Assembly (NCBI GenBank): GCA_039679645.1
Contig: JBDKUO010000013.1
Coordinates: 18,704-82,703 of the forward strand
Direction of reading: 5' to 3'
Source: Armatimonadota bacterium
Lineage (GTDB): Bacteria; Armatimonadota; UBA5829
DNA length: 64,000 bases
Made by a program: the position numbers and the translations under genes. Position 1 is the stretch's first letter, and each line of letters begins with the position of its first letter. A model generated the notes under the pieces. That model searched no databases. It was not told the DNA's origin and worked only from the letters and a program-made list of their open reading frames with translations. Of this stretch, positions 25,404 through 33,685 are shown piece after piece.

Positions 25404-26262
25404 CTTCTTTCTCCTTAAAGCCGCAGAACTGCAGCACCTTTATGAGCGTGGACTTAAGCTCCCTGCGCGGCACAATTCTGTCGATCATGCCGTGTTCGAG
25501 CTGGAACTCGGATGTCTGGAAGTTGTCCGGCCGATGGATCACACCCGCCTGCTGTGCGACCCGCGCGCCCGCAAAACCGACCAGCGCCCCAGGCTCAGCG
25601 AATATAAAATCACCAATTGATGCATAGCTGGCATGCACGCCCGCGGTAGTCGGGTCTGTGAAGACGACAATATACGGCAGCCCGGCTTTGCTCAGCCGCG
25701 CGCACGCGGCGGCTGTCTTTGCCATTTGCATCAGCGAAAGAATGCCTTCCTGCATCCTTGCGCCGCCCGAGGTAGTAAATTGGATCACAGGCAGCTTGTT
25801 TTCTATGGCGTGCTCTATCACTCGAACGACCTTCTCGCCGACGACGCTTCCCATACTTCCGCCCATAAACCTGAAGTCCGCCACTCCTAGCGCCACTTCG
25901 ATACCGCATATCTCGCCCGTTCCGGTAATTATCGCCTCGCTGAGGCCGGACATCATTTTGCCCTTGGCGACTTTGGTCTCATACTCAGGAAAATCAAGCG
26001 GATTGATGGCTGTAAGGCCGGCGTCCATCTCAACAAATGTACCGTCGTCTATTGTAATCTCAATACGATCAACGGCCCCGAGTTTATAGTGATATCCGCA
26101 CTTGCCGCAAACGCGCAGATTTTTTTCCAGTTCTTTGTTAAACAGTATTTCGCTGCACTTCGGGCATTTCGTCCATAACCCGTCCGGCAGCGCGTCAACG
26201 CTCTTCCTGGCTGTTTTACGCGCCGCTTTGCCCTTTAGTCCAAACCATGGTCCAGGCGTCAT
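25393..26262 (-). CDS. accD: Acetyl-CoA carboxylase carboxyltransferase subunit beta
   Basis: 289 residues from the ATG at 26262, with GGGAGG 12 bases upstream; a TTG at 26271 lies too close to that site. The N-terminal zinc ribbon has four cysteines (CPKC at about 33-36, CGKC at 52-55) that bind acetyl-CoA or nucleic acid. The carboxyltransferase domain includes TTSGGARMQEGILSLMQMAK and DPTTAGVHASYASIGD. It forms the alpha2beta2 transferase with the downstream AccA. Confidence 0.94.
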   Translation of the reverse strand: MTPGPWFGLKGKAARKTARKSVDALPDGLWTKCPKCSEILFNKELEKNLRVCGKCGYHYKLGAVDRIEITIDDGTFVEMDAGLTAINPLDFPEYETKVAKGKMMSGLSEAIITGTGEICGIEVALGVADFRFMGGSMGSVVGEKVVRVIEHAIENKLPVIQFTTSGGARMQEGILSLMQMAKTAAACARLSKAGLPYIVVFTDPTTAGVHASYASIGDFIFAEPGALVGFAGARVAQQAGVIHRPDNFQTSEFQLEHGMIDRIVPRRELKSTLIKVLQFCGFKEKEDAA

Positions 26263-26319
26263 ATCCTGCAATACCTCCCGCTCAGGTAAAGGAAGCAGGG
26301 CTTGAGCCGTTACCTCTCA

Positions 26320-26354
26320 TTCCCTAACACCCAATACCTAACACCTAATACCTA
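26320..26354. repeat. Heptamer array (TTCCCTA, ACACCCA, ATACCTA, ACACCTA, ATACCTA)
   Basis: Five head-to-tail 7-bp units between accD and the Cys-rich exported gene. In reverse complement these match the TAGGTGT/TGGGTGT units at 3463-3483. Confidence 0.7.
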
Positions 26355-26447
26355 TTTGAGCTATTATAACAGATTGTCGGGTTTTCGCCGAATCAGGTGG
26401 GTAAACTTCACATGAGAAGCAGCTAATCTCGTAAAGGAAGTGTTTCG

Positions 26448-26765
26448 ATGAAAACGGTATATGTATTTGCCTTCATGGCTTTTGTGGTCTTGATTGCGTC
26501 TTCAATGGCGGCAATGGCAGCCGAGTGTAGAGCATGCTACGGTCAACCAGACTTGAGCACAGTCTGCCCGACCTGTCAGGCTCCTGCCTGGAACAGAACC
26601 CAATGCGAAATTGGAGCGGGCCCATGCAATACATGTCCGCCAACTGTAGTCAGAGTTGATCCTTGGGTAAGGTGCGGAGCATTCTGCGCAGCGGGTCAGA
26701 TTCCTCCAGGCTGGCCGTATGGCTGGAACGCGCCGTATTGGCTCAGGCCGAACAGCAATTTCTGA
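26448..26765 (+). CDS. Small Cys-rich exported protein, unknown function
   Basis: 105 residues. A clear signal peptide (1 to about 23, ending SSMAAMAA). The mature part has ten cysteines in CxxC-like pairs (CRAC, CPTC, CNTC, and C..C in RCGAFC) and ends in a Trp/Pro/Tyr-rich tail. In the periplasm the cysteines could form disulfides or bind metal. Family not recognised. AAAGGAAGTG precedes the ATG. It converges with the GH36-like gene across a CCTCCAGG-type stem-loop. Confidence 0.7.
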   Translation: MKTVYVFAFMAFVVLIASSMAAMAAECRACYGQPDLSTVCPTCQAPAWNRTQCEIGAGPCNTCPPTVVRVDPWVRCGAFCAAGQIPPGWPYGWNAPYWLRPNSNF

Positions 26766-26832
26766 AAGAGGTCAGGTAACAGATAACAGGCTAGAGGCAA
26801 TAGACAGTAGGCAAGATAGGGTCCTTCGAAAT

Positions 26833-26857
26833 CCCTCCAGGTATCTTACCTGGAGGG
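26833..26857. repeat. CCTCCAGG stem-loop copy 2 (convergent intergenic)
   Basis: CCCTCCAGGTA-TCT-TACCTGGAGGG, perfect 11-bp stem, between convergent genes ending at 26765 and 26881. The CCC outer pair and TCT loop make it the sister form of the AGA-loop copies. Confidence 0.75.
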
Positions 26858-26880
26858 AGCCGGAACTATGTGTGGAGGTG

Positions 26881-28974
26881 TTAGCTCACCAGTTTGAAGA
26901 ACACCTTAACTATGACAGGGCTGAACGGCGGTATTTGAAGGTCAAGAATAAGTTTGTCTCCGACATGCTCATAGGGTGCGCCGTCTACCGTTACGTCTTC
27001 GAAGAGTCCCAGGTCGCTCAATCTCAGCGCCACCCTGCGCGAGACGTGCGTATCGGTGAGGTTGAAAGAGTTGACCACACACCTGCCCGACTCTGCAAGC
27101 AAATGGATGTGTGTCAGCTCGTCGATTCCAAAGAATCTGCCTCGACTATAGAGGTCCTTCAGCTCTTTATACTCCGCCATAGCCTGTTTATAACATGCAA
27201 AACGCTTCGGGTTGTTACCGCCGCCGCCAATGCCGAGATGCCGGATGGTGCTTGCATACCACCAGAACGCGAGGCAGTTGTCGTTGTCCCTATCCATGTT
27301 GATGTGCAGGTACAGCGGAATTTCGTAACACAAGTTATAATAAAAAAGGCTCAATGCCTTGCCGGAGAGCAGGTCTTCGAATGGGTCCCACATAAACTCG
27401 AACGCCCATGCCTCGTCGAAAGCTTCGCTGCCATGCAGATAGTACATCGGCAGGTAGCGCACTCCCCATGGCCATATCGGGTCATGCACCTCCGTCAAAA
27501 TATCGGGGTGGCTCTCATGGAGCTTGCGCGAGAGTTCCAAAACCGCACGCGCATGCATGTTGGGAGTGGTGGGAACAGCATGGCCGTGATTCGGATTATA
27601 ACACGCTCCGCGCCAGTCGAACTCATCAAACATTACAAAGCTCATTCCTGCATCTGCGAGCGCGCGTATTCTCTTGAGCTTTTCTTCTTGATAATCGTTG
27701 GAGCAGACGCACGGCTCGTAGAACGGCTTTTGATCATATGGCGCGTAGTAGCCGATACTGCCGTCTGCGCGGCGGCGATACAGGCCGGGATAATCGTCGC
27801 AGTAGCTGCGACCAATAGTGCGAAATGCCGTCTTGAGGCCGTATTTATCTCTTATCGTATTAATAAATTCCGTGACATCGCCCAGTCGCTCGATATCCCA
27901 AGTGGTCCCGCCTTCGCAGACCTCCCAACCCGGATCAAGATACAGCGAGTCGCAGCCTGCCTCGCGCGCCATGCCTGCCTCCCGCTCCAGGGCTTCGATT
28001 GAATAATGCTGTGCCAGAGCTTCCTTGTTGTTGTGATGCCAGCCGATGTTGTAAAGCTCGTTCCAGTGGACGGGCGGGTCGTAGTTTTCCGGCAGGCCAT
28101 GCCCTTTGGAGTTCATGAACTCTCGGAACATATAGCTGCCCTGTCTCCACAGACCCTCATAGAAGTGATAGCGAGTCTTTCCGAAGATCGACTCCGCCTC
28201 TGCCTTAAGTTTGCGCGCCTCAGTCGGCTCGTTATATAGTGACGCTGACGCTCCGCCGAAAGTGAGAAATTTTCCACCATCTCGAAGTTCCGTGTCGAGC
28301 ATGGAATACTCGATGGAATCGGGATTATATTTTATAATCAGAAGACCGTTCTCGCCGTCAGTCCAAGCCCAGCCTTCACTTCTGCCGCGATCCTTGTCGA
28401 CGACCTCCTGAACAAGCCTCTGGACGTTATGAAACTCCGAGCACTCATATCTACCGTGATAGAGGTCATCTAGCAGATAGTCATGCTTTTTACCATCGGG
28501 CTGAAGTCTGAACGGGAGTGCGACGAGTCTGTAATCTTCAATATCTATGCCTGGCCCGCCGTAGCGGCTGGGTTTCTCCAGCCTCTTGCGGAATCCGAAC
28601 CGGTAGCCGCGAAGTACCAGGTCCTTTTGTCCCAGGTTACGAAGGGTTATCTGCTCCTCCAGATACTCGCCTCCTTCGGGCAGATAAAACTTCTGCACCA
28701 CTTTAACCCAAGACTGGTCGTCCGGCTTGCCCAACGTGCCGCTGATTGTCACAACCTTGCCTGCGCGCGGCGAGACCTCTTCATTGATGACAGGTGAAAA
28801 AAGACCTTCAAGGTGAACGATCTTGTCGTCATATTCCACAAAAGCCGAATATCGGTATTCACTGTCGGCAAAGCGCACGCCTGAATAGGTGTCCGTAAGC
28901 ACTATTTTTTGCAGCCGGTCATCATACTCCACGTCGAGCTGGTATCGGCTGGTATGAAAGCTTTCCAGGTTCAT
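26881..28974 (-). CDS. Divergent GH36-like (clan D fold) glycoside hydrolase candidate
   Basis: 697 residues. An N-terminal beta-sandwich (1 to about 290) is followed by a TIM barrel. Its layout parallels the GH36 protein at 9557: SLYLDPGWEV matches LQLDLGWEA, and SFVMFDEFDWRG matches RTVCWDGNDW, giving candidate catalytic Asp/Glu in MFDEFDWRG. A second acidic segment, GSEAFDEAWAFE, could carry the acid/base. No signal peptide, so probably cytoplasmic. I cannot assign a CAZy family or substrate. AGAGGATA precedes the ATG. The glycosidase fold is inferred from the aligned barrel motifs only. Confidence 0.65.
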   Translation of the reverse strand: MNLESFHTSRYQLDVEYDDRLQKIVLTDTYSGVRFADSEYRYSAFVEYDDKIVHLEGLFSPVINEEVSPRAGKVVTISGTLGKPDDQSWVKVVQKFYLPEGGEYLEEQITLRNLGQKDLVLRGYRFGFRKRLEKPSRYGGPGIDIEDYRLVALPFRLQPDGKKHDYLLDDLYHGRYECSEFHNVQRLVQEVVDKDRGRSEGWAWTDGENGLLIIKYNPDSIEYSMLDTELRDGGKFLTFGGASASLYNEPTEARKLKAEAESIFGKTRYHFYEGLWRQGSYMFREFMNSKGHGLPENYDPPVHWNELYNIGWHHNNKEALAQHYSIEALEREAGMAREAGCDSLYLDPGWEVCEGGTTWDIERLGDVTEFINTIRDKYGLKTAFRTIGRSYCDDYPGLYRRRADGSIGYYAPYDQKPFYEPCVCSNDYQEEKLKRIRALADAGMSFVMFDEFDWRGACYNPNHGHAVPTTPNMHARAVLELSRKLHESHPDILTEVHDPIWPWGVRYLPMYYLHGSEAFDEAWAFEFMWDPFEDLLSGKALSLFYYNLCYEIPLYLHINMDRDNDNCLAFWWYASTIRHLGIGGGGNNPKRFACYKQAMAEYKELKDLYSRGRFFGIDELTHIHLLAESGRCVVNSFNLTDTHVSRRVALRLSDLGLFEDVTVDGAPYEHVGDKLILDLQIPPFSPVIVKVFFKLVS

Positions 28975-29019
28975 TAATATCCTCTAGAGTATAGTATTTT
29001 GCTGGCGATTCCATGAATC

Positions 29020-30105
29020 TTACAATTTCGCCCCATCGTCCGCCAGGCGATTGAAGTAAGATTTCAGCGATGACTGCTCCCACTTGCTGCCCTGGAGCCG
29101 GAGCAGATACTGCCGGGCGGCTCTGTTAAAAGTAGTAAGCCCGGCCACATGCTCACTGGCGGCTTTCCTGCCAAGGCGGTCTCCAACCTTGTCCTCAACT
29201 GTCGTTACCGCGTTTATCATTTTCTGTGTGAGAGCAATCGTGCTGTCAGTCTGAGCCAACTGCTTATCCAGAGCAGTCGCCGCAGATTTCCATGCCGGAA
29301 CAGCGGACTTTACATTGTCGATTGATGGGGATTTTTGGAATAAATTTACAGCCTCGATTGCTTTCCTGACCGGAACGTCGGATTGAGAGTGCATCTTTGC
29401 CAGAAACTGAGATGCCTGGATGCTGGCGTTCAAACAATGAGCCGTATACTGAGTGATGGAAACCGGCGTGCCGACTACCGGGATTCGGCTCAGAAAAGTG
29501 AGCGCCGAAGAACTGGAGACTGCTTTAAGCACCGGCTGGACTCGAGATGCGGCCGCATTGAAATCGTTCAGATATGTCCACAGCCGCGAGGATTTTACGG
29601 GTGTCTTTGCCAGGGATGAAAGAGAAATACGCGGGTCCGATATGTCCGCGTTTATTTTATCGATGGGGCTGGCCGGTTGGGTTGCAGCCGGATACGGTAC
29701 TGTCGTCGACTTGCCGGCAAAGTCTAATTGTAAACCATCTGCGGTATCAGTTGCCCTGCCCCCAAAAGCTCGAACGACAGCCTTAGTGGGAACATAAAAA
29801 ACGCCATCCCTAAGAATAGGACATGTCGACAGCAAAATCGTCTTACTTCCGCTCGTCGCGACAATACTGCCTGAATCCATCACAAGCGTGTTTTTGCCAT
29901 TGCTCAAGCGCACGCTTTCACCGGCGTTGTGCGTTTTTACCTTTATTCCCATCCAACCGGCAATATAGTCCAGGCTGATGCAATGCTTATTATTACTGGT
30001 AAGCGCCGCGGGGGAATCCTGCGCATATACGTTAGGTGCGCATATTATAAGGCAAATTGCCATAATTGAAAATCCAAACCGGCGGATCGAATATTTCACA
30101 GACAT
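29020..30105 (-). CDS. Exported protein with copper-amine-oxidase-like N-terminal domain
   Basis: 361 residues. Signal peptide (1 to about 28, ending NVYAQ). A copper amine oxidase N1-like domain follows (HCISLDYIAGWMGIKVK, LSNGKNTLVMDSGS, LRDGVFYVPTKAVVRAFG); despite the name this module is a cell-surface or stalk domain without catalytic copper. The remaining 220 residues are helical and unassigned. AGGAG precedes the ATG. The gene stands alone on the minus strand. Confidence 0.75.
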   Translation of the reverse strand: MSVKYSIRRFGFSIMAICLIICAPNVYAQDSPAALTSNNKHCISLDYIAGWMGIKVKTHNAGESVRLSNGKNTLVMDSGSIVATSGSKTILLSTCPILRDGVFYVPTKAVVRAFGGRATDTADGLQLDFAGKSTTVPYPAATQPASPIDKINADISDPRISLSSLAKTPVKSSRLWTYLNDFNAAASRVQPVLKAVSSSSALTFLSRIPVVGTPVSITQYTAHCLNASIQASQFLAKMHSQSDVPVRKAIEAVNLFQKSPSIDNVKSAVPAWKSAATALDKQLAQTDSTIALTQKMINAVTTVEDKVGDRLGRKAASEHVAGLTTFNRAARQYLLRLQGSKWEQSSLKSYFNRLADDGAKL

Positions 30106-30252
30106 GCTAAACTCCTAAGCGAAACAAATGCCGAAAACTAATCCCAATGAGTGTCCATCCATGTGCCTGTTTTCCCTGCACGCCAAAATACTCAATCATG
30201 GAGAAACGCGTAATACGTCCGTGAAAGGGCTGCCGTAATTCGGAATGTGCCC

Positions 30253-31494
30253 TTAAACCCATCCGAATAGATAGAATACCCATAGCATAGCAACGCCGAC
30301 GAGAGTGGTCAGCAGAGTCACAGGAACTCCGGCTCGCAGAAAGTCCCAGAATGAAAGCTGCACATCTTTTTGCGAGCGCTGTGCCACTATCAAATTAGCT
30401 ACACTTCCGAAAAGAGTCAAATTTCCTGCGAATGTGCTTGTGAGCGCCAGAAGCAGCCAGAAAAATTTCGGCTCACTCATCTTATCGATCCAATGACCGG
30501 CAATAAGCACAAACGGCACATTGGAGAATATATTGCTGCCCAAGACTGAAACCATGCTCCATTTAATCATGCTTGCAAGTCCGGTTTTAGTCCCTAAAGA
30601 ACTGAGGCTGCGTTCCAGCAGTGCGTGGTCAGTCCTAACGAAACCTTCAACGACAATAAACAGCCCTGCAAAGAACAGTAAAAGTGACCAGTCTACCATC
30701 TCAAGAGTGAGCCTTGGCGGGCGATTTATCCAGACAAGTAGGAATGCGGCTGCCACGACCGCTGCAAAATCCATTGGCGCGCCCAGCATAATCGCGACAA
30801 TGAACGCTACGAAGACCATAGACCCGCGGACCGCGAGTTTACGTTTTATCTCGGTCTCAGGCCTGTGTGCATATTCTCTGGGCATTTCAACATGCATTAG
30901 CTGTTTACGAAACAGCAGCAACAATAAAGCCCAGTCTATTACAAGGCAAATCAGCCCGACAGGCGCCATTCTTGCACAGAAACCGGCCCAGCTCCAGCCG
31001 GAAAACCGGCCAATTATCATATTTTGCGGGTTTCCGGTAAGGGTCATAACGCTTCCGATGTTGGAGCCTGTAGCAAGCGCCAGAAGGAATGGAACCGGCG
31101 GTAGCTCCGCCTGGATAACGACTTCCAGCAGGATAGGAGTGCCGAGCAGGCATACAGTATCGTTCAGCAAGAGTGCCGATGCAATCCCTGAAACGAATAC
31201 AACCGCAGCCAGCAGAACATGTGGGTGATGGCATCGGCGGAGGACCTTGAACGCGAAGAGAGTGGGGAGATTGCTCTGTATCAAAACTGCAAGCAGGACC
31301 ATCATTCCGAACAGTAAAGCTATGGTGCCCAAGTCAATGGCTGCCGCGGCTTGTATACGGGTGAGAGACCCTGTCAGGACCATCAAAACCGCTCCGACAA
31401 GCGCCGCTGTAGGACGGTCAAGCTTGCGCGTGCTGTTTTCTCCCATAGAAACCAATATGTAGGTCAGGACAAAGACCAGTGTGCCAATGTGCAA
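30253..31494 (-). CDS. SLC13/ArsB-type anion or sodium-coupled membrane transporter
   Basis: 413 residues with about eleven transmembrane segments. The N-terminus (VFVLTYILVSMG, then DRPTAALVGAVLMVLTG), LNDTVCLLGTPILLEV, SNIGSVMTLTGNPQNMIIG and ALTSTFAGNLTLFGSVAN match the ion-transporter superfamily (SLC13, ArsB/NhaD). The two SNxxxTxTGNPQN-like hairpins form the substrate and Na+ site. Substrate is not predictable (anion, arsenite or dicarboxylate). The start is TTG at 31494; a downstream ATG would cut the first helix. No ribosome site is obvious. Confidence 0.85.
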   Translation of the reverse strand: MHIGTLVFVLTYILVSMGENSTRKLDRPTAALVGAVLMVLTGSLTRIQAAAAIDLGTIALLFGMMVLLAVLIQSNLPTLFAFKVLRRCHHPHVLLAAVVFVSGIASALLLNDTVCLLGTPILLEVVIQAELPPVPFLLALATGSNIGSVMTLTGNPQNMIIGRFSGWSWAGFCARMAPVGLICLVIDWALLLLLFRKQLMHVEMPREYAHRPETEIKRKLAVRGSMVFVAFIVAIMLGAPMDFAAVVAAAFLLVWINRPPRLTLEMVDWSLLLFFAGLFIVVEGFVRTDHALLERSLSSLGTKTGLASMIKWSMVSVLGSNIFSNVPFVLIAGHWIDKMSEPKFFWLLLALTSTFAGNLTLFGSVANLIVAQRSQKDVQLSFWDFLRAGVPVTLLTTLVGVAMLWVFYLFGWV

Positions 31495-31514
31495 CTAAAA
31501 AAACCTCAACAAAA

Positions 31515-31541
31515 AATGCTTCAGTAATTAATTGAAGCATT
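31515..31541 (-). terminator. Intrinsic terminator of the acetyltransferase gene
   Basis: AATGCTTCA and TGAAGCATT form a 9-bp stem with a 9-base loop. On the minus strand it is followed by TTTTTTG, about 45 bases beyond the stop at 31587. Confidence 0.75.
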
Positions 31542-31586
31542 ATAAGTATATCACCTGGCTGTAATCATGGTCTTTTGGTGGACTGT

Positions 31587-32804
31587 CTATCCCGGTTCGA
31601 CCCATGATCGAAACGGCAGAAGTGAAGAGAATACGCCGGAAGCATCTACAAGAGCACGCACTGCATCTCCATCAGCCTTAATCATGCCGAGCTGCCATGC
31701 ATCCACCGGGTTTAGATAGCCGGTATAGAGTTTTGCAAGCGTTTGGACGTCCATTCGCAGTTTTGCATCAGAGCCGGGTTTACCGATTGAGACCCCTCCA
31801 CCCTCAGCCGTAACGCCGAACTCAAAACCATGCTTAAACACAGGATCATCTATAGAAAGCGTAAAGCTGCAGGATACGTGCTCCATCGGTTTAAGCGAAG
31901 CCATTGCCTGCTCGGGGTCTATTATCCTGAACTGAAATGATGGCCGGACTGCCGCCTCGATCAGTTTCGGATTCGGTATCTCATGGAAAAACAAGTCGTC
32001 GGCGGGAGCCGCAAATTTTATCTTTGCTTCAGGCTCAAGGGACGCAAGCAGGGCAAGCATATTTCGCCTATGCTCATTTTCATTGCTTACGATCTCGCTT
32101 ACGGAGACTAACCTTTCTTCTTCGGTACGCACTGAGTATATTGCATAGCCTGAAGGCCTTCCGTCCTCCATAAGGCTGACTATGACTTTTCGTCCTGTTT
32201 CGACTGCAGAGCCGACAGCTTCATCAAGATGCACGATTCTATCCCACCAGTCATCGGTTCTGCGCGTAGAGCAGTTATAATCACGGGCATAAAAATCATA
32301 AACCAGTTTTATCGCAGCCAGATCATCGAGTGAAGCGCAGCGGGCTTTGCGCGAATCTCCGATTGCCGATAGTGCGCTTGCATCAGCCGTGTATGTCCTG
32401 ATTTCACAGCCTGCCTCCCAACCGAATTTACGATAGTATTCATACGAAGCGGGCCATAGGGATGAAGTCGAAATGCCTTCTTTGCGCAGAAGCTTGACGC
32501 AATGGGTGAGCAAAGCCTGTGCGTAGCCATGACGTCTGTGCTGTGCAAGTGTGCATACCGCACCTACGGCGGAGTGGCTGATCTTCGCTTCACCGACATA
32601 CACAGTCCCCGGAGTGCAGATTAGTGTGGAAACAAGCTCACCATCCACCTCGCAGACCAGGATAAATCTCTCGCCGAACAGTTCCGCGATCGTGTGAAAT
32701 GAACTCTGCCATTTATCGCGTTCCTGGCCGAATACTATATATGCAATATCCGCAGCCTTTTCTACTTCCGCAGGCGTGGGGTTTCTAACAATTATTTTGG
32801 GCAT
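31587..32804 (-). CDS. Eis-like GNAT N-acetyltransferase
   Basis: 405 residues. Layout of the Eis family: an N-terminal GNAT domain (acetyl-CoA loop around TLAQHRRHGYAQALLTH), a second GNAT-like domain with WWDRIVHLDEAV, and a C-terminal SCP2-like domain ending near the C-terminal carboxylate. Eis enzymes acetylate amines at multiple positions, including aminoglycosides; for this protein the substrate is unknown. GGGGGAGG precedes the ATG. Monocistronic, with a terminator at 31515. Confidence 0.85.
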   Translation of the reverse strand: MPKIIVRNPTPAEVEKAADIAYIVFGQERDKWQSSFHTIAELFGERFILVCEVDGELVSTLICTPGTVYVGEAKISHSAVGAVCTLAQHRRHGYAQALLTHCVKLLRKEGISTSSLWPASYEYYRKFGWEAGCEIRTYTADASALSAIGDSRKARCASLDDLAAIKLVYDFYARDYNCSTRRTDDWWDRIVHLDEAVGSAVETGRKVIVSLMEDGRPSGYAIYSVRTEEERLVSVSEIVSNENEHRRNMLALLASLEPEAKIKFAAPADDLFFHEIPNPKLIEAAVRPSFQFRIIDPEQAMASLKPMEHVSCSFTLSIDDPVFKHGFEFGVTAEGGGVSIGKPGSDAKLRMDVQTLAKLYTGYLNPVDAWQLGMIKADGDAVRALVDASGVFSSLLPFRSWVEPG

Positions 32805-32890
32805 ATCTCAACCTCCCCCACAGAAATATTCTTCTTTCGATAATGTTCTTCCTGCGGAGAAACCGGTCGATTACGCACAAATATGTAAAT

Positions 32891-33523
32891 TTATCTCTTT
32901 GATATTAATTCACTTCCGAGCTTGAGCATTAATGCCCGCTGTGCAGCTCTTTTTCCCAAAAATCGGGCAGCAGCCAAGTCATTTTCGGTCGGCATCTGAT
33001 CTGCATCCGGTCCGCTCACCGAACTTGCGCCGTAGGGCGTGCCCGCCGAGAACATAATCGGATCGGCATAACCGGGAGCTACGATAATCATGCCAAGATG
33101 CATAAGTGGGTTGAGCATGGCAAGGAGTGTCGATTCATTGCCGCCATGAGTCGTGCTCGTGCTGACAAATACGGATGCCACTTTGTCTACCAGCGCACCC
33201 TTTACCCACAGCGGTCCGGTCCTGTCGATCACAAGTTTCATCTCCGCAGTCGGGTTTCCATAGCGCGTAGGAGTGCCGAAGAAGATAGCGTCCGCCCACA
33301 CCATATCCTCATTGGTCGGTTCCTCATATGCAGCCGTCATTTCTCTGCGGGCTGCCGCCCAGCGCGGGTCTTTTGCAATGACTTCTTCAGGAGCAAGGTC
33401 CGCCGCCCTCCTGATGCGCACATCTACATCACCGACCTGCCTGGCGCCTTCGGCAATTGCTTCGGCCAGCGCGCGGGTGTTTCCATAACGTGAATAGAAA
33501 GCTATCAATACATTGATCTGCAT
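32891..33523 (-). CDS. wrbA: NAD(P)H:quinone oxidoreductase WrbA-like flavodoxin
   Basis: 210 residues, normal length. Flavodoxin fold: FMN phosphate loop YSRYGNTRALAEAIAEGA, then FFGTPTRYGNPTAEMKLVID and STSTTHGGNESTL. WrbA reduces quinones with two electrons from NAD(P)H, protecting against redox cycling. AAGGGGGAAATT precedes the ATG. Divergent from the DUF3352-like gene. Confidence 0.9.
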   Translation of the reverse strand: MQINVLIAFYSRYGNTRALAEAIAEGARQVGDVDVRIRRAADLAPEEVIAKDPRWAAARREMTAAYEEPTNEDMVWADAIFFGTPTRYGNPTAEMKLVIDRTGPLWVKGALVDKVASVFVSTSTTHGGNESTLLAMLNPLMHLGMIIVAPGYADPIMFSAGTPYGASSVSGPDADQMPTENDLAAARFLGKRAAQRALMLKLGSELISKR

Positions 33524-33685
33524 AATTTCCCCCTTAATTGATTTTCAGGTATTATATTGCTGAGTAGTTATATACCGTTATATGCGGGCAGCGTAAACCG
33601 AATTTGTTTGATAGATGCGGATTTGTACGGAATATCGGCTTGTAGTAAGAACCGACGAGATATCCCGCTGCATGAGGAGAACCTT

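Noticed and set aside
26719..28002. 427-codon plus-strand frame opposite the GH36-like gene
   Set aside because: Starts inside the Cys-rich gene and crosses a stem-loop; antisense shadow.
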